DNA from: Sulfurospirillum arcachonense
Lineage (GTDB): Bacteria > Campylobacterota > Campylobacteria > Campylobacterales > Sulfurospirillaceae
Reading direction: 5' to 3'
Assembly (NCBI GenBank): GCA_015662785.1
Contig: DQTM01000161.1
Location: forward strand, 1-6,962
DNA length: 6,962 nt
The notes under the pieces are model-generated. The model worked only from the letters and a program-made list of their open reading frames with translations. It had not been told where the DNA came from and made no database searches. The position numbers were made by a program, and so were the translations under genes. Below are positions 6,945-6,962 of this stretch, one piece after another (positions within the stretch are counted from its first letter, which is position 1; each line of letters opens with the position of its first letter).

Positions 6945-6962
6945 AAAGGTTAACCAAATGGG
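6945..6962 (+). CDS. Possible start of a plus-strand gene cut by the window edge
   Basis: AAAGG (6945-6949) is followed eight bases later by ATG (6958-6960), a plausible ribosome binding site and start codon for a gene transcribed away from the chemoreceptor. TAAAAT (6919-6924) could be its -10 element, but no -35 or TGn extension supports it. Only one full codon plus two bases are inside, so nothing can be said of the product. Confidence 0.4.

Overview
The window is AT-rich chromosomal DNA that most resembles the phylum Campylobacterota (formerly Epsilonproteobacteria), probably a free-living, Sulfurimonas-like member. This placement is an inference. It rests on the gene order infB-rbfA-rimP (rimP after rbfA instead of at the head of a rimP-nusA-infB operon), the family-typical protein sequences, the base composition, and a TGnTATAAT extended -10 promoter that lacks a clear -35 box.

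Positions 1-4924 are a tightly packed plus-strand run: infB (5' end outside the window), rbfA, rimP, ribD and a TauE/SafE-family membrane protein. Each gene overlaps the next by 1 to 11 bases, which suggests a single transcript with coupled translation. The first three act together: IF-2 joins the ribosomal subunits at initiation, and RbfA and RimP mature the 30S subunit. RibD (riboflavin synthesis) and the TSUP transporter appear to be downstream passengers of the same operon.

Positions 4880-6732 are a minus-strand pair: a chemoreceptor (methyl-accepting chemotaxis protein) transcribed first, then a small DUF309 protein whose start codon overlaps the chemoreceptor stop codon (ATGA). The DUF309 gene runs 45 bases into the 3' end of the transporter gene, so the two operons converge and overlap tail to tail, with no obvious terminator hairpin between them.

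Positions 6733-6957 are a short AT-rich intergenic region. It carries a convincing promoter and ribosome binding site for the chemoreceptor. On the other strand there is a likely ribosome binding site and ATG for a gene that leaves the window at its right edge.

No RNA gene, CRISPR array, insertion sequence or phage feature was seen. Most of the window is ordinary housekeeping sequence. The parts most worth a second look are the chemoreceptor, whose probable sensor domain lies in the cytoplasm after the signalling hairpin, its coupled DUF309 partner, and the 39-bp tandem repeat in the N-terminal part of infB.
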